Assembly (NCBI RefSeq): GCF_000017245.1
Contig: NC_009655.1
Location: 62,001 to 126,000 of the forward strand
From: Actinobacillus succinogenes 130Z
GTDB taxonomy: Bacteria > Pseudomonadota > Gammaproteobacteria > Enterobacterales > Pasteurellaceae
DNA length: 64,000 nt
Direction of reading: 5' to 3'
Position numbers and translations under genes: made by a program. The notes below the pieces were generated by a model. That model did no database searches. It was not told where the DNA came from and saw only the letters and a program-made list of their open reading frames with translations. Below, in pieces: positions 51,571 through 60,402 of this stretch; position 1 is the stretch's first letter, and every line of letters begins with the position of its first letter.

Positions 51571-53682
51571 TTAAGCATATGCGCTCGAAAAATAATCGTC
51601 TCTATTTACGGCCCGCGGCTTAACGCCGTTTAAGATAAATCCGTTGATTGTTACGCCGGCATTGCCGAAACGTTCCCGGCAGGCTTCGATCTCATGTACG
51701 GTGGTTTTCTCGAAGCGTCCGATTAACAGCGTAATATCCGCATGCTGTCCTACTATCGCCGCATCCGTAACGCTGAGAATCGACGGTGCGGTAACAATCA
51801 CGGCATCATAATGTTGCGCCGCCCAATCCAATAATTGTTGCCAACGAGCGGATGATAACAATTCGGACGGCGCATCCGTCGGACTACCGCAGGTTATCAC
51901 CCCAAAGTGATCGCTGATATTTTGCACGCCTTGTTCAAACGGTATATCTTGTGTCAACAATTCGGTGACGCCCATACGGTTCTCTACGCTCAACACATAA
52001 TGTAAGTGGCTTCTACGCAAATCCGCATCAATCAATAATACGCGTTTATTTGCTTTTGCCAATAAATTGGCGAGGTTGGACGAAACAAAATGTCTGCCGA
52101 CACCTTTTGAAACGCCGGAAAGCAATACGATTCGGTTATTCGCCTCGGATAACATGTGGTTTAAACCGGTTCGTAGACTTCTCAGACTTTCTATTGAGAA
52201 ATCATCGGTTTGGCGCTCCGATAATAACCCGATCCCCGCTTTATTACCGCCTTTGGCACGGGATAACGCCGATTGTTTTTTAGAGAAGGGGACGCTGGCG
52301 TAAGTCACCAAACCGGTCTCCGAAATTTCGGATACGGTGACAACGCCCTTTTGTAATATTGATTTCAACAATACGGCTCCGCTGCCTAACAAAAATCCGA
52401 TGATCGCCGTTAAAACCAGAATAATCAGCTTACGCGGCGCCACCGGTTTCGGCAGGGTTTGAGCCTGATCTAAGATTCGCACATTTCCGGCCGCTCCCGC
52501 TTTCACTACATCCAATTCCTGAATTTTGTTGGATAATTGAGTATAAATCTGTTGGTCGACTTCAAAATTACGGGTTAAACGAACCGTGTCTTTTTGGGTT
52601 TCGGGCAAGGATTCAAGCTGCTTGGTCAAACGGGCTTTTTCATTCAGTAAAACTTTGCGTTGTTCCAATAACGCCACATAATTCGGATGGCGTTTGGTGA
52701 AACGCTGGGATATATCGCTTTCTTTGATAGTCAAAGCATTAAGATCCGCATCCAACTGTACCAACGTATCCAACACCGATTTCGCTTCCAGCTCTAAATC
52801 GATAGAAGCTCTCTTTTGACGGTATTCGTTCAGGGCGTTTTCAGACTTGGTCAATCTGTCGCGGACTTCCGGTAACCGTTTTTCCAAAAACGCCAAGCTG
52901 CTGGTTGCTTCGGCCGAATTACGCGCCGCACTGTGTTCCAAATAGCTCTGGGTAATACTTTCCAATACGTTTTGAATATATTCCGGATTTTCACCTTTTA
53001 AACTCAACTCCACCACACCGGTTTGTTTGCCCTTTTCGTTCGCCATAACCGCTTGCTGAAGATTCTCAACCAGTTCAAGAACATCGGATTTCTCCAGTTT
53101 TTTCAAGCTAAAACGTTTTCCCGATGCGCCTTTCAGGTGAGTAACCTGAATTTCCATATTGTTATTATCGTATTTTTCACCTACTACGCCGCTTAATACG
53201 GTTTGCTCCTGCTCATCTACAATGACATATTCGTTTTCATTGGAACCGACAATTAAGGTGTATTCTTGCGATACTTCTTGTTTCGGCACGAAACGCGCAA
53301 CGGTAATTTCCGATTCTTCACCCGTCAGTTTTTCTATCGCTTTACTAAAAAAAGGAATCGAATAAACGGGAGACACTTCCGTCGTTAAATTCAGATCCTC
53401 CACTGCTTTTGACACAATCGCTCTGGATTTAATAACGGCAATCTCGGTACCGGCGGTAGATTCCTGTTCAAAAATACTGGAAATCCCCTGTAAGGCACCG
53501 CCCGTGTATTTTTCCTCCACCTGAACGGAGGCCGTTGCCATATAAACCGAAGGTGCCAATAATGAATAAATCAGCCCCAGCCCTGCACATAACAATGTAG
53601 AGAAAATAATGATTCGTTTTTGATCCCAAAATAAACTCAACAGTTTAGTCAGATCGATAACATCATTTTGTTTTTTACCCAT
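51571..53682 (-). CDS. wzc: Wzc-like capsule/exopolysaccharide co-polymerase with altered Walker A
   Basis: Polysaccharide co-polymerase of about 703 residues. ATG 53682 gives MGKKQNDVIDLTKLLSLFWDQKR; the frame extends 30 codons upstream without ribosome binding site. Chain-length-determinant (Wzz) domain with helices at about 30-50 and 430-455 and coiled coil between, then a cytoplasmic BY-kinase domain. There the Walker A reads GVSKGVGRHF with Arg530 and His531 instead of Lys and Ser/Thr; Walker A' LLIDADLRR is kept. The C-terminal tail has only two tyrosines (DDYFSSAYA), fewer than E. coli Wzc. No Wzb phosphatase gene adjoins. Kinase activity is therefore doubtful; chain-length control may remain. 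Confidence 0.85.
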   Translation of the reverse strand: MGKKQNDVIDLTKLLSLFWDQKRIIIFSTLLCAGLGLIYSLLAPSVYMATASVQVEEKYTGGALQGISSIFEQESTAGTEIAVIKSRAIVSKAVEDLNLTTEVSPVYSIPFFSKAIEKLTGEESEITVARFVPKQEVSQEYTLIVGSNENEYVIVDEQEQTVLSGVVGEKYDNNNMEIQVTHLKGASGKRFSLKKLEKSDVLELVENLQQAVMANEKGKQTGVVELSLKGENPEYIQNVLESITQSYLEHSAARNSAEATSSLAFLEKRLPEVRDRLTKSENALNEYRQKRASIDLELEAKSVLDTLVQLDADLNALTIKESDISQRFTKRHPNYVALLEQRKVLLNEKARLTKQLESLPETQKDTVRLTRNFEVDQQIYTQLSNKIQELDVVKAGAAGNVRILDQAQTLPKPVAPRKLIILVLTAIIGFLLGSGAVLLKSILQKGVVTVSEISETGLVTYASVPFSKKQSALSRAKGGNKAGIGLLSERQTDDFSIESLRSLRTGLNHMLSEANNRIVLLSGVSKGVGRHFVSSNLANLLAKANKRVLLIDADLRRSHLHYVLSVENRMGVTELLTQDIPFEQGVQNISDHFGVITCGSPTDAPSELLSSARWQQLLDWAAQHYDAVIVTAPSILSVTDAAIVGQHADITLLIGRFEKTTVHEIEACRERFGNAGVTINGFILNGVKPRAVNRDDYFSSAYA

Positions 53683-53785
53683 TATAATAAAACCCTTAAT
53701 AATAAAATCAGTTGTTCGACTTTCAGCCTGTAAATTTGTAATTTCTGAAGAAAAACCGATAACGGACAACATAATGCCCGATAAT

Positions 53786-53804
53786 GGTTCTCCGGCGGAG
53801 AACC
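53786..53804. promoter_or_regulatory. Palindrome between wza and wzc
   Basis: GGTTCTCCG (53786-53794), one base, CGGAGAACC (53796-53804): a perfect inverted repeat in the 182-base spacer. There is no T-run after it on the minus strand, so it is more likely a regulatory or RNA-stabilising hairpin, or a protein site, than a terminator. Confidence 0.6.
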
Positions 53805-53864
53805 TCGGACACGCCCCTTAACGACCAATAAAACCGGTCTGAATTCACACGTTTATTCGATTCT

Positions 53865-55031
53865 TTAAGGCCATGTTCTGATACGTAATACGCCTTCGGT
53901 TAAGTCGTTAAATCCGCTGATAGTCGGTACGACTTGAGAAATCACACGGTTCCAGCGGGAAACCGGCGCTGTCGTTACATAAACGACATCATGCGGTTGC
54001 AGATAGAACTCGGTACCCAAAATATAAGCGGTCGGATTCGTAACGTCCAACTGATAAATATTGGCGACTTTTTCAATTTTTTCACCATTATTATCCTGAA
54101 CCATTTCATGTTTGCCGCGCTGACCACGAATTACGAAAATCCCTGTGGCATCGGAAGACAATTTGTCGATACCGCCACTGGCACTCAACGCTTCCGTTAA
54201 AGTCATACCGTTACGTCCGATAGTCAGCAGTTGCGATTGTACCACTTCTCCCACCACAAAAATTTTCATGGTATCGTTGCGCGGTATATGCACAATATCG
54301 CCGTTTTGCAGCAGGCGGTTCTGCGTCAGATCACCGCGTTGGATTAACGCTTCTACCGAAATGACCTCATCCCGTCCGTTTCGGGTCAGCGTCACATTGT
54401 GCCAGTTGGCATTATCCGCTAATCCGCCGGCCTTATTAATGGCATCCAGCAAAGTAAGAGGCACATTCGTAATAAACTGTTGACCCGGCGATTTAACTTC
54501 ACCCGTTACATAGGCTTTTTGCGACTGGAACGAAGCAACATTTACTTCAACCTGCGGTTCTGCAATATAATTAGATAACGCTTTGGTTAAACGGCTACGG
54601 ATTTGACCTACGGTCAAGCCCGCTACTTTGATATTACCTGCATAAGGATAAAACATCGTTCCGTTTGCATGAACCTGATTTCCCGCTTCTGCCGATGAAC
54701 GGTAAGAGCCGGCCGGAGTAGTTAATTCAGGATGATCCCACACGGTAACATTCAGTACGTCACCGACCCCGACACGGTATTGATAATTACTCAGTTCTCT
54801 GTCCAAATTCAGATTAGACTGCGCCGATGCATTCATCGGTTTCAGCGTTTTCAATAACTGCGGTGTAATCAGATAAGCATCTATCGCTTTAGCCAAATCC
54901 ACATTTTCACCGACGACCTGCGCAGGTCTTTTTGAAATAGGCGATTTATGGCTGTCCGGCAGAAATACCGAACAAGATGAGAGAGATAATCCTAACCCGG
55001 CTAAAAATAGAGATTTAGTTAATTTATTCAT
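53865..55031 (-). CDS. wza: Polysaccharide export outer-membrane lipoprotein Wza
   Basis: Forms the octameric outer-membrane channel for capsule or exopolysaccharide. A lipoprotein signal ends in LSSC at about residue 20; then a polysaccharide export domain (YRVGVGDVLNVTVWDHPELT at about 85), soluble ligand-binding beta-grasp domains (VYVTGEVKSPGQQF, VFVVGEVVQSQLL) and a C-terminal amphipathic helix ending GVLRIRTWP that would cross the outer membrane. 388 residues, close to E. coli Wza (379). Confidence 0.93.
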   Translation of the reverse strand: MNKLTKSLFLAGLGLSLSSCSVFLPDSHKSPISKRPAQVVGENVDLAKAIDAYLITPQLLKTLKPMNASAQSNLNLDRELSNYQYRVGVGDVLNVTVWDHPELTTPAGSYRSSAEAGNQVHANGTMFYPYAGNIKVAGLTVGQIRSRLTKALSNYIAEPQVEVNVASFQSQKAYVTGEVKSPGQQFITNVPLTLLDAINKAGGLADNANWHNVTLTRNGRDEVISVEALIQRGDLTQNRLLQNGDIVHIPRNDTMKIFVVGEVVQSQLLTIGRNGMTLTEALSASGGIDKLSSDATGIFVIRGQRGKHEMVQDNNGEKIEKVANIYQLDVTNPTAYILGTEFYLQPHDVVYVTTAPVSRWNRVISQVVPTISGFNDLTEGVLRIRTWP

Positions 55032-55051
55032 AGTTAATCTATATTAAAAAG

Positions 55052-56977
55052 TTAATCATCCGAATGTTGTTTATTCCAAACAAAATCCGCAAGTTCGCTG
55101 ACAGGATGATAACCTGTCGGCGCATTTAACAACAAATGACGAACCTGTTCGCAATCGTTACGATTGCAAGCGTCTTCAAGCCGTGCAATCAGCTCTTTCA
55201 GTTTATCCGGCGGCAAGAAATCCTCTTTCGCCGTCATAATCCGTTCATGATATGTCTGTTCGACGTTATCCCCGCCGATGAGCAACTCTTCATAAAGTTT
55301 TTCACCCGGTCTTAATCCGGTAAAACGGATTTCAATATCGCCGTCAGGATTATCTTCGTCCTTAATGGTTAATCCCGAAAGTTTAATTAAATTTCGTGCT
55401 AAATCTACGATCTTAACAGGTTCCCCCATATCAAGGATAAACACATCGCCGCCTTTCGCCATAGCGCCCGCCTGAATCACTAACTGAGCCGCTTCAGGAA
55501 TGGTCATAAAATAACGGATAATTCGTTTGTCCGTGACCGTAATCGGTCCTCCCTGCGCAATTTGTTTTTTAAACAACGGAATAACGGAACCCGACGATCC
55601 CAGTACGTTACCGAAACGAACCATAGAAAACAAAGTATGGTGCGCATTTCCTTGTTCTTGGGCAAGCGCCTGCAGGCAAAGTTCGGCAATACGTTTTGTC
55701 GTCCCCATCACGTTTGTCGGTCGAACCGCTTTATCCGTAGAAATTAGCACAAAGGAATCTACATTCGCTTCAATTGCCGCTTTCGCCGTATTGTAAGTAC
55801 CGAAAATATTATTCTGTACCCCCTCGACCACATTATATTCAACCATCGGTACGTGTTTATAGGCCGCCGCATGATATAAGGTTTCCACATTAAACGCTTT
55901 CATGATTTCAACCAACCGCTGTTTGTTTTGCACATTTCCGAGCAACGGTAAAATATCCGTCTCCGACAGCGATTCTTCGCGTATAATATTTTTTAAATCC
56001 TGTTCTATAGCATAAAGTGCATATTCCGAGATTTCAAATAATAACAATGCCTTAGGTTGATTGCGGATAATCTGCCGGCATAATTCCGAACCGATGGAAC
56101 CGCCCGCACCCGTCACCATAACGACTTTGCCCTGAATATTCTTGCTGAATAATTCCGGTACCGGATCTACCGGTTCACGCCCCAGTAAATCCACAATATC
56201 CACTTCTTTTATATCCGATATATTGATTTGTCCGTCCACCAACTTGGTAAGACTCGGCAATTCCATAATCCGGCGATGCGATTGAGACAGGAATTCCACA
56301 ATCTCATTTTTTCTGGCCCGGCTAATTGAAGGTAGCGCAATAAGGATCTCATCGATCTCATACTGCTCCAACGCATCTAATGCCGCTTTGGCGGAATAAA
56401 TCTTTAATCCGCCGACCCTTCTGTTTCTTAAATTTTTATCGTCATCAATAAAAAATAACGGCAAATGTTCATCGGAACGCAACAAAGTCTGCACTACTTG
56501 CTGCCCACCGATACCCGCACCATAAATAGCGATACGTTTACTGATCACCCGAGGATTTAAAATATATCTTACGGTTAAGCGAATAGCGCTACGGCTGAGC
56601 CACACCCATAAAAACATCATAAACCCGAACATGAAAGCAACCGATGCCGGAATAAGGATATCCGTAAAATACCCTAACAGCAGCAATCCGCTCACCGTCA
56701 TAATCGTGGCGATAAACAATCTGACGATCAATGTTTCGTTAAATGTCCGAATAACAAAATGGTACACACTGCACACAAAAAGACAGGCAACGGCAAATAA
56801 CGAAATCCAAAACTCACCTAAATAGAGATTCGGTACCATCTCGGCAGAAAGATCTAATAAACGCAAGGCATAACACATCCACAGCAAGACCGGAAAAACC
56901 ATAAAGTCCAACAACATAAGACCGCAGAGCTTTATCCATCTTGATGCAATCACCAGGCTTGCAATAAAAGACTTCAT
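55052..56977 (-). CDS. Membrane nucleotide-sugar 4,6-dehydratase (WbpM/PglF/CapD-like)
   Basis: Converts UDP-GlcNAc to a 4-keto-6-deoxy sugar. Of 641 residues, about the first 140 have four membrane helices; then a CoA-binding-like domain (RIAIYGAGIGGQQVV) and the catalytic short-chain dehydrogenase domain with VTGAGGSIGSELCRQI and STDKAVRPTNVMGTTKR, where Met replaces the usual Tyr of the YxxxK pair as in this family. It is followed in the locus by an aminotransferase and a PglC-like transferase, which predicts a diaminotrideoxy or 4-amino sugar as first unit. Confidence 0.9.
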   Translation of the reverse strand: MKSFIASLVIASRWIKLCGLMLLDFMVFPVLLWMCYALRLLDLSAEMVPNLYLGEFWISLFAVACLFVCSVYHFVIRTFNETLIVRLFIATIMTVSGLLLLGYFTDILIPASVAFMFGFMMFLWVWLSRSAIRLTVRYILNPRVISKRIAIYGAGIGGQQVVQTLLRSDEHLPLFFIDDDKNLRNRRVGGLKIYSAKAALDALEQYEIDEILIALPSISRARKNEIVEFLSQSHRRIMELPSLTKLVDGQINISDIKEVDIVDLLGREPVDPVPELFSKNIQGKVVMVTGAGGSIGSELCRQIIRNQPKALLLFEISEYALYAIEQDLKNIIREESLSETDILPLLGNVQNKQRLVEIMKAFNVETLYHAAAYKHVPMVEYNVVEGVQNNIFGTYNTAKAAIEANVDSFVLISTDKAVRPTNVMGTTKRIAELCLQALAQEQGNAHHTLFSMVRFGNVLGSSGSVIPLFKKQIAQGGPITVTDKRIIRYFMTIPEAAQLVIQAGAMAKGGDVFILDMGEPVKIVDLARNLIKLSGLTIKDEDNPDGDIEIRFTGLRPGEKLYEELLIGGDNVEQTYHERIMTAKEDFLPPDKLKELIARLEDACNRNDCEQVRHLLLNAPTGYHPVSELADFVWNKQHSDD

Positions 56978-56991
56978 AATAACCCGCTACC

Positions 56992-58173
56992 TTATTTGTT
57001 TTCCGATAATGCCTTAATAACCTGAGTTATTGCCGCACAAGTTTTATCCAGACTTTCTTCGCTGAGTGTCGGGTGAACTAAAAACATTAAGCTGGTTTCA
57101 CCCAACAATTTCGCATTCGGCAAACGTTGTGCCGGACGCCAAGGCGTATTATCAAAGGCTTTTTCCAAATACACTTCGGAACAGGAACCGCTGTAACAAG
57201 GCACGCCCTGTTCATTGATTACCTGCATAATCCGATCTCTCGACCAACCTTCAGGTAAAGTCTGAGGATTAACCTGTACATAACATTTATACGCCGCATG
57301 CACATAATCCCGAGTCGGTCTGAACACAGAGAAATAAGAGCTGTCGCCGAAAGCATCCAGAATGCGTTCCATATTATGAATACGTTTCGCCGTCCAATCC
57401 GCCATGCGGGTTAACTGAATACGTCCGATTACCGCCTGCATTTCCATCATGCGCCAGTTAGTGCCGAATGAATTATGTAACCAACGGAAACCCGGCGGAT
57501 GTTGTTTGTTATAAACCGTATCAAAATCTTTACCGTGATCTTTATAAGACCACATTTTATTCCACAAATCTTTATCGTTTGTGGTAACCATACCGCCCTC
57601 ACCGCCGGTGGTCATAATTTTATCCTGGCAGAAAGACCAAGCCGCAATATGACCGATGGAACCTGCGGATTTACCTTTATATTGAGCGCCGTGCGCCTGT
57701 GCGCAATCTTCAATGACATACATTCCTTTTTCTTTTGCCAAATCCATAATCGGATCCATATCGCACATCCAGCCGGCCAAGTGCACACAGATTATCGCTT
57801 TGGTATTCGGAGTAAGAACGGCTTCAATAGTACGACGGGAAATAACTTGAGAATCCGGCTCGACATCCGCAAACACCGGATTGGCGCCGGCAGTAACGAT
57901 AGAACTGGCGGAAGCCAGAAAAGTACGGGAAGTAACGATAACATCATCACCGGCACCGATCCCCAACGCATTTAAGGCGAGATCTAAAGCGACAGTACCG
58001 TTAGTCAACGCGATGGCATATTTTGTCCCTACATAAGCGGCAAATTCTTTTTCAAATTCACGACATTCGGTACCCGTCCAATAATTGACGCGGTTTGATA
58101 AAAGCACGCGGGAAACCGCATCGGCCTCTTCCTGAGTAAACGAAGGCCACGGTTCGAAAGCAGTATTCAACAT
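56992..58173 (-). CDS. PLP-dependent sugar aminotransferase (DegT/DnrJ/EryC1 family)
   Basis: Transfers an amino group to the 4-keto sugar from the dehydratase. 393 residues; substrate-binding ALTNGTVALDLALNALGIGAGDDVIV, PLP phosphate region EDCAQAHGA, and the lysine in SFCQDKIMTTGGEGGMV that forms the Schiff base. No acetyltransferase follows as in the bacillosamine pathway; an ATP-grasp enzyme and HAD hydrolase do. Gap to the dehydratase gene is 14 bases. Confidence 0.88.
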   Translation of the reverse strand: MLNTAFEPWPSFTQEEADAVSRVLLSNRVNYWTGTECREFEKEFAAYVGTKYAIALTNGTVALDLALNALGIGAGDDVIVTSRTFLASASSIVTAGANPVFADVEPDSQVISRRTIEAVLTPNTKAIICVHLAGWMCDMDPIMDLAKEKGMYVIEDCAQAHGAQYKGKSAGSIGHIAAWSFCQDKIMTTGGEGGMVTTNDKDLWNKMWSYKDHGKDFDTVYNKQHPPGFRWLHNSFGTNWRMMEMQAVIGRIQLTRMADWTAKRIHNMERILDAFGDSSYFSVFRPTRDYVHAAYKCYVQVNPQTLPEGWSRDRIMQVINEQGVPCYSGSCSEVYLEKAFDNTPWRPAQRLPNAKLLGETSLMFLVHPTLSEESLDKTCAAITQVIKALSENK

Positions 58174-58206
58174 AATAAACCCCTTAATTATTAAGCAATA
58201 ATAAAA

Positions 58207-58851
58207 TTAAAAATTCAAAATCGTCGGTAAATCCGACCAATCCGACATATAAAAGTGCGGTCGGAATTCGTGCGGAATTTCAAAATCCTGTTTGTGGATA
58301 TTGGTTCCGCGATCCCTTAAACAAATAGTTTTCCAGCCTAATTTATTCGGCGTTACAAAATCTTTTTTAGGGTTGTCTCCTATATAAATGTAATCCTTGC
58401 ACTGAAGCGCATCTTCAACCAATCGATAGTTGTTCAAACTGGGTTTCTCGCTACCGACTTCCTCCGAAATCACCATACAATCCAGTAACGGTTCCAACCC
58501 CAATGCTTTCACTTTATTTCGCTGTGTTACGGAACGTCCGTCCGTGACTAAAGCAAAACGCCAATCGGATTTAAACAGGTTTAACTGTTCCTCTACATGA
58601 GGAAACAAGTGAATATCCGGAATATGGAAACGATACCACTCCAGCAACGTTGCCAAATCGACATCATATCGTTCCGTCAAATACTGAAAAGCATTTTCAC
58701 CGCGGTGATACCGTTCAACCAGACGGTTAAACAACATTTCCTCTTGTTCCGGCGCTAAGCGAAACGCAATGTGATGATAAGCAGAATACAGAAAATCAAT
58801 TTCCGCATACAGCGTGTCGTCTAAATCCAGCACCAACGCTTTATTTTTCAT
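58207..58851 (-). CDS. HAD-family hydrolase
   Basis: A 214-residue haloacid dehalogenase-fold phosphatase. Motif I ALVLDLDDTLYAEID at the N-terminus, motif II LVTDGRS, motif III Lys in SEEVGSEKPSLNNY, motif IV YIGDNPKKDF. It overlaps the ATP-grasp gene by 11 bases, so the two are probably coupled in one step. Such HAD/ATP-grasp pairs recur in polysaccharide loci; the substrate is unknown. Confidence 0.82.
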   Translation of the reverse strand: MKNKALVLDLDDTLYAEIDFLYSAYHHIAFRLAPEQEEMLFNRLVERYHRGENAFQYLTERYDVDLATLLEWYRFHIPDIHLFPHVEEQLNLFKSDWRFALVTDGRSVTQRNKVKALGLEPLLDCMVISEEVGSEKPSLNNYRLVEDALQCKDYIYIGDNPKKDFVTPNKLGWKTICLRDRGTNIHKQDFEIPHEFRPHFYMSDWSDLPTILNF

Positions 58852-59806
58852 AATGATGTGCCAACACTTCCGCGTCGTAACGCAACATTAATAAATCCGC
58901 CTCCCAAGCATCGAATGCCGGAACGGCTTGATTAAACAGATATTCCTGAATCAGCCAGCGGGGATAGTTCGCGCCCGCCAGATAACTTAACGGATAACCG
59001 CCGCCGAAACGCGGATTAATTTCAATTCCCAGAATGCTCTCATCGGATTCCCGATAAAACACTTGCACCGTCAAGCAGCCGCGCGCACCCGGTAGATAAG
59101 ACAGTTTTTGCGATAATTGGGTAACAATGGCATTTTTCTTAGTCACGCCTTTGTTAATTTCACCCGCTCGTACAAAAATACGCTTTCTCGGTACCGCACT
59201 TTTCAACACGGAATCTTTGTCGAAATAACAATCTACGGTGTATTCGTCATATTCTTCCGGCGAAATATATTGCATAAACATGAGTTCCGGGTTTTCCAAC
59301 TGTTCCGGCGAAATATCTTCTTCTTTCTCCGCCACAAAAATACCCTTGCTCAAACTGCCGTTATAAGGTTTCACGAAAACCGGATACTCGAACTGACCTT
59401 TTTTAAACTGTTTCGGCACGGCAATACCCTGTGCAACGAAAAGCTCATTGGTTAATCGTTTATCACGGCATTTTCTGATTAACGCCGCATCACTGACGGA
59501 AATAGTAATGCCTTTTTCTTTAAACCGTTGCAGATGTTCGCTTAAAATCAACAACTCCGTATCAATGGTCGGAACAATCAATTTCACGTTATTTGCCGCA
59601 CAGATTTCAAGCAATGTCGGAATGTAATTCGCATCCGTCACCCGCGGTACCTGAAAATGCCCGTCCGCCACATAGCAAGCCGGTGCCAGCTCGGGATTTA
59701 AATCCACGGTTAACACTTTACCGCCGCTTACTAATCGCGATAATTCCTTTTTAAAGGCCTGAACAAGAGAAACACGTTGTCCGGCGGATGTTATAAGAAT
59801 GTTCAT
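58841..59806 (-). CDS. ATP-grasp ligase (carbamoyl-phosphate-synthase-like)
   Basis: A 321-residue ATP-grasp enzyme. The N-terminal pre-ATP-grasp domain reads NILITSAGQRVSLVQAF; the ATP site includes YPVFVKPYNGSLSKGI and EEYDEYTVDCYFD, and the metal-binding end is LGIEINPRFGGGYPLSYLAG. Such enzymes form amide or acyl bonds through an acyl phosphate. In this locus the likely acceptor is the 4-amino sugar (or another amine), which is inference. It overlaps the PglC-like gene by four bases. Confidence 0.82.
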   Translation of the reverse strand: MNILITSAGQRVSLVQAFKKELSRLVSGGKVLTVDLNPELAPACYVADGHFQVPRVTDANYIPTLLEICAANNVKLIVPTIDTELLILSEHLQRFKEKGITISVSDAALIRKCRDKRLTNELFVAQGIAVPKQFKKGQFEYPVFVKPYNGSLSKGIFVAEKEEDISPEQLENPELMFMQYISPEEYDEYTVDCYFDKDSVLKSAVPRKRIFVRAGEINKGVTKKNAIVTQLSQKLSYLPGARGCLTVQVFYRESDESILGIEINPRFGGGYPLSYLAGANYPRWLIQEYLFNQAVPAFDAWEADLLMLRYDAEVLAHHYEK

Positions 59807-60402
59807 GATTTTTTATTTCCTTCAAATTTAGGCATGGTGGCATCATCTGCCGCATTAATATCGTCTTTAGCAATCACTTTTTGAATGGTTTTTGCAATGA
59901 TCTTTAAATCCAGCCAAAAGGATTGGTGTTCCACGTACCAGGCATCCAATTCAAATTTCTGTTCCCAGCTGATGGCATTACGCCCGTTTACCTGAGCATA
60001 ACCGGTAATACCCGGTTTTACGTCGTGGCGTTTAGCCTGCCGTTCGTTATACAGCGCCAAATAATCCATCAGTAACGGGCGCGGTCCCACTAAGCTCATG
60101 TCGCCTTTTAACACGTTCCACAATTCCGGCAATTCGTCCAGACTGGTTGCCCGTAGCATTTTACCGAACGGCGTCAACCGTTCCGCATCCGGTAAAATAT
60201 TGCCGTTTTGATCTACACCGTCTTTCATGGTTCTGAACTTAATCATTTCAAAAGGTTTACCGTGCAAGCCCGGACGGATTTGCTTAAATAACACCGGCGA
60301 CCCCAAATTCCGTCTGACTTTATACGCCACCAATAAATACAACGGCGAAAACAAAATCAGCGCTACCGATGCGATAACAATATCGAAAAGGCGTTTTATC
60401 AT
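59803..60402 (-). CDS. Initiating sugar-phosphate transferase (PglC/EpsL-like)
   Basis: Transfers a sugar-1-phosphate from UDP to undecaprenyl phosphate and so starts repeat-unit assembly. The short 199-residue form with one N-terminal re-entrant helix (MIKRLFDIVIASVALILFSPLYLL) matches PglC. The catalytic region has FKQIRPGLHGKPFEMIKFRTM, SLDELPELWNVLKGDMSLVGPRPL and KPGITGYAQVNGRNAISW. It overlaps both neighbours by four bases. Confidence 0.92.
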   Translation of the reverse strand: MIKRLFDIVIASVALILFSPLYLLVAYKVRRNLGSPVLFKQIRPGLHGKPFEMIKFRTMKDGVDQNGNILPDAERLTPFGKMLRATSLDELPELWNVLKGDMSLVGPRPLLMDYLALYNERQAKRHDVKPGITGYAQVNGRNAISWEQKFELDAWYVEHQSFWLDLKIIAKTIQKVIAKDDINAADDATMPKFEGNKKS

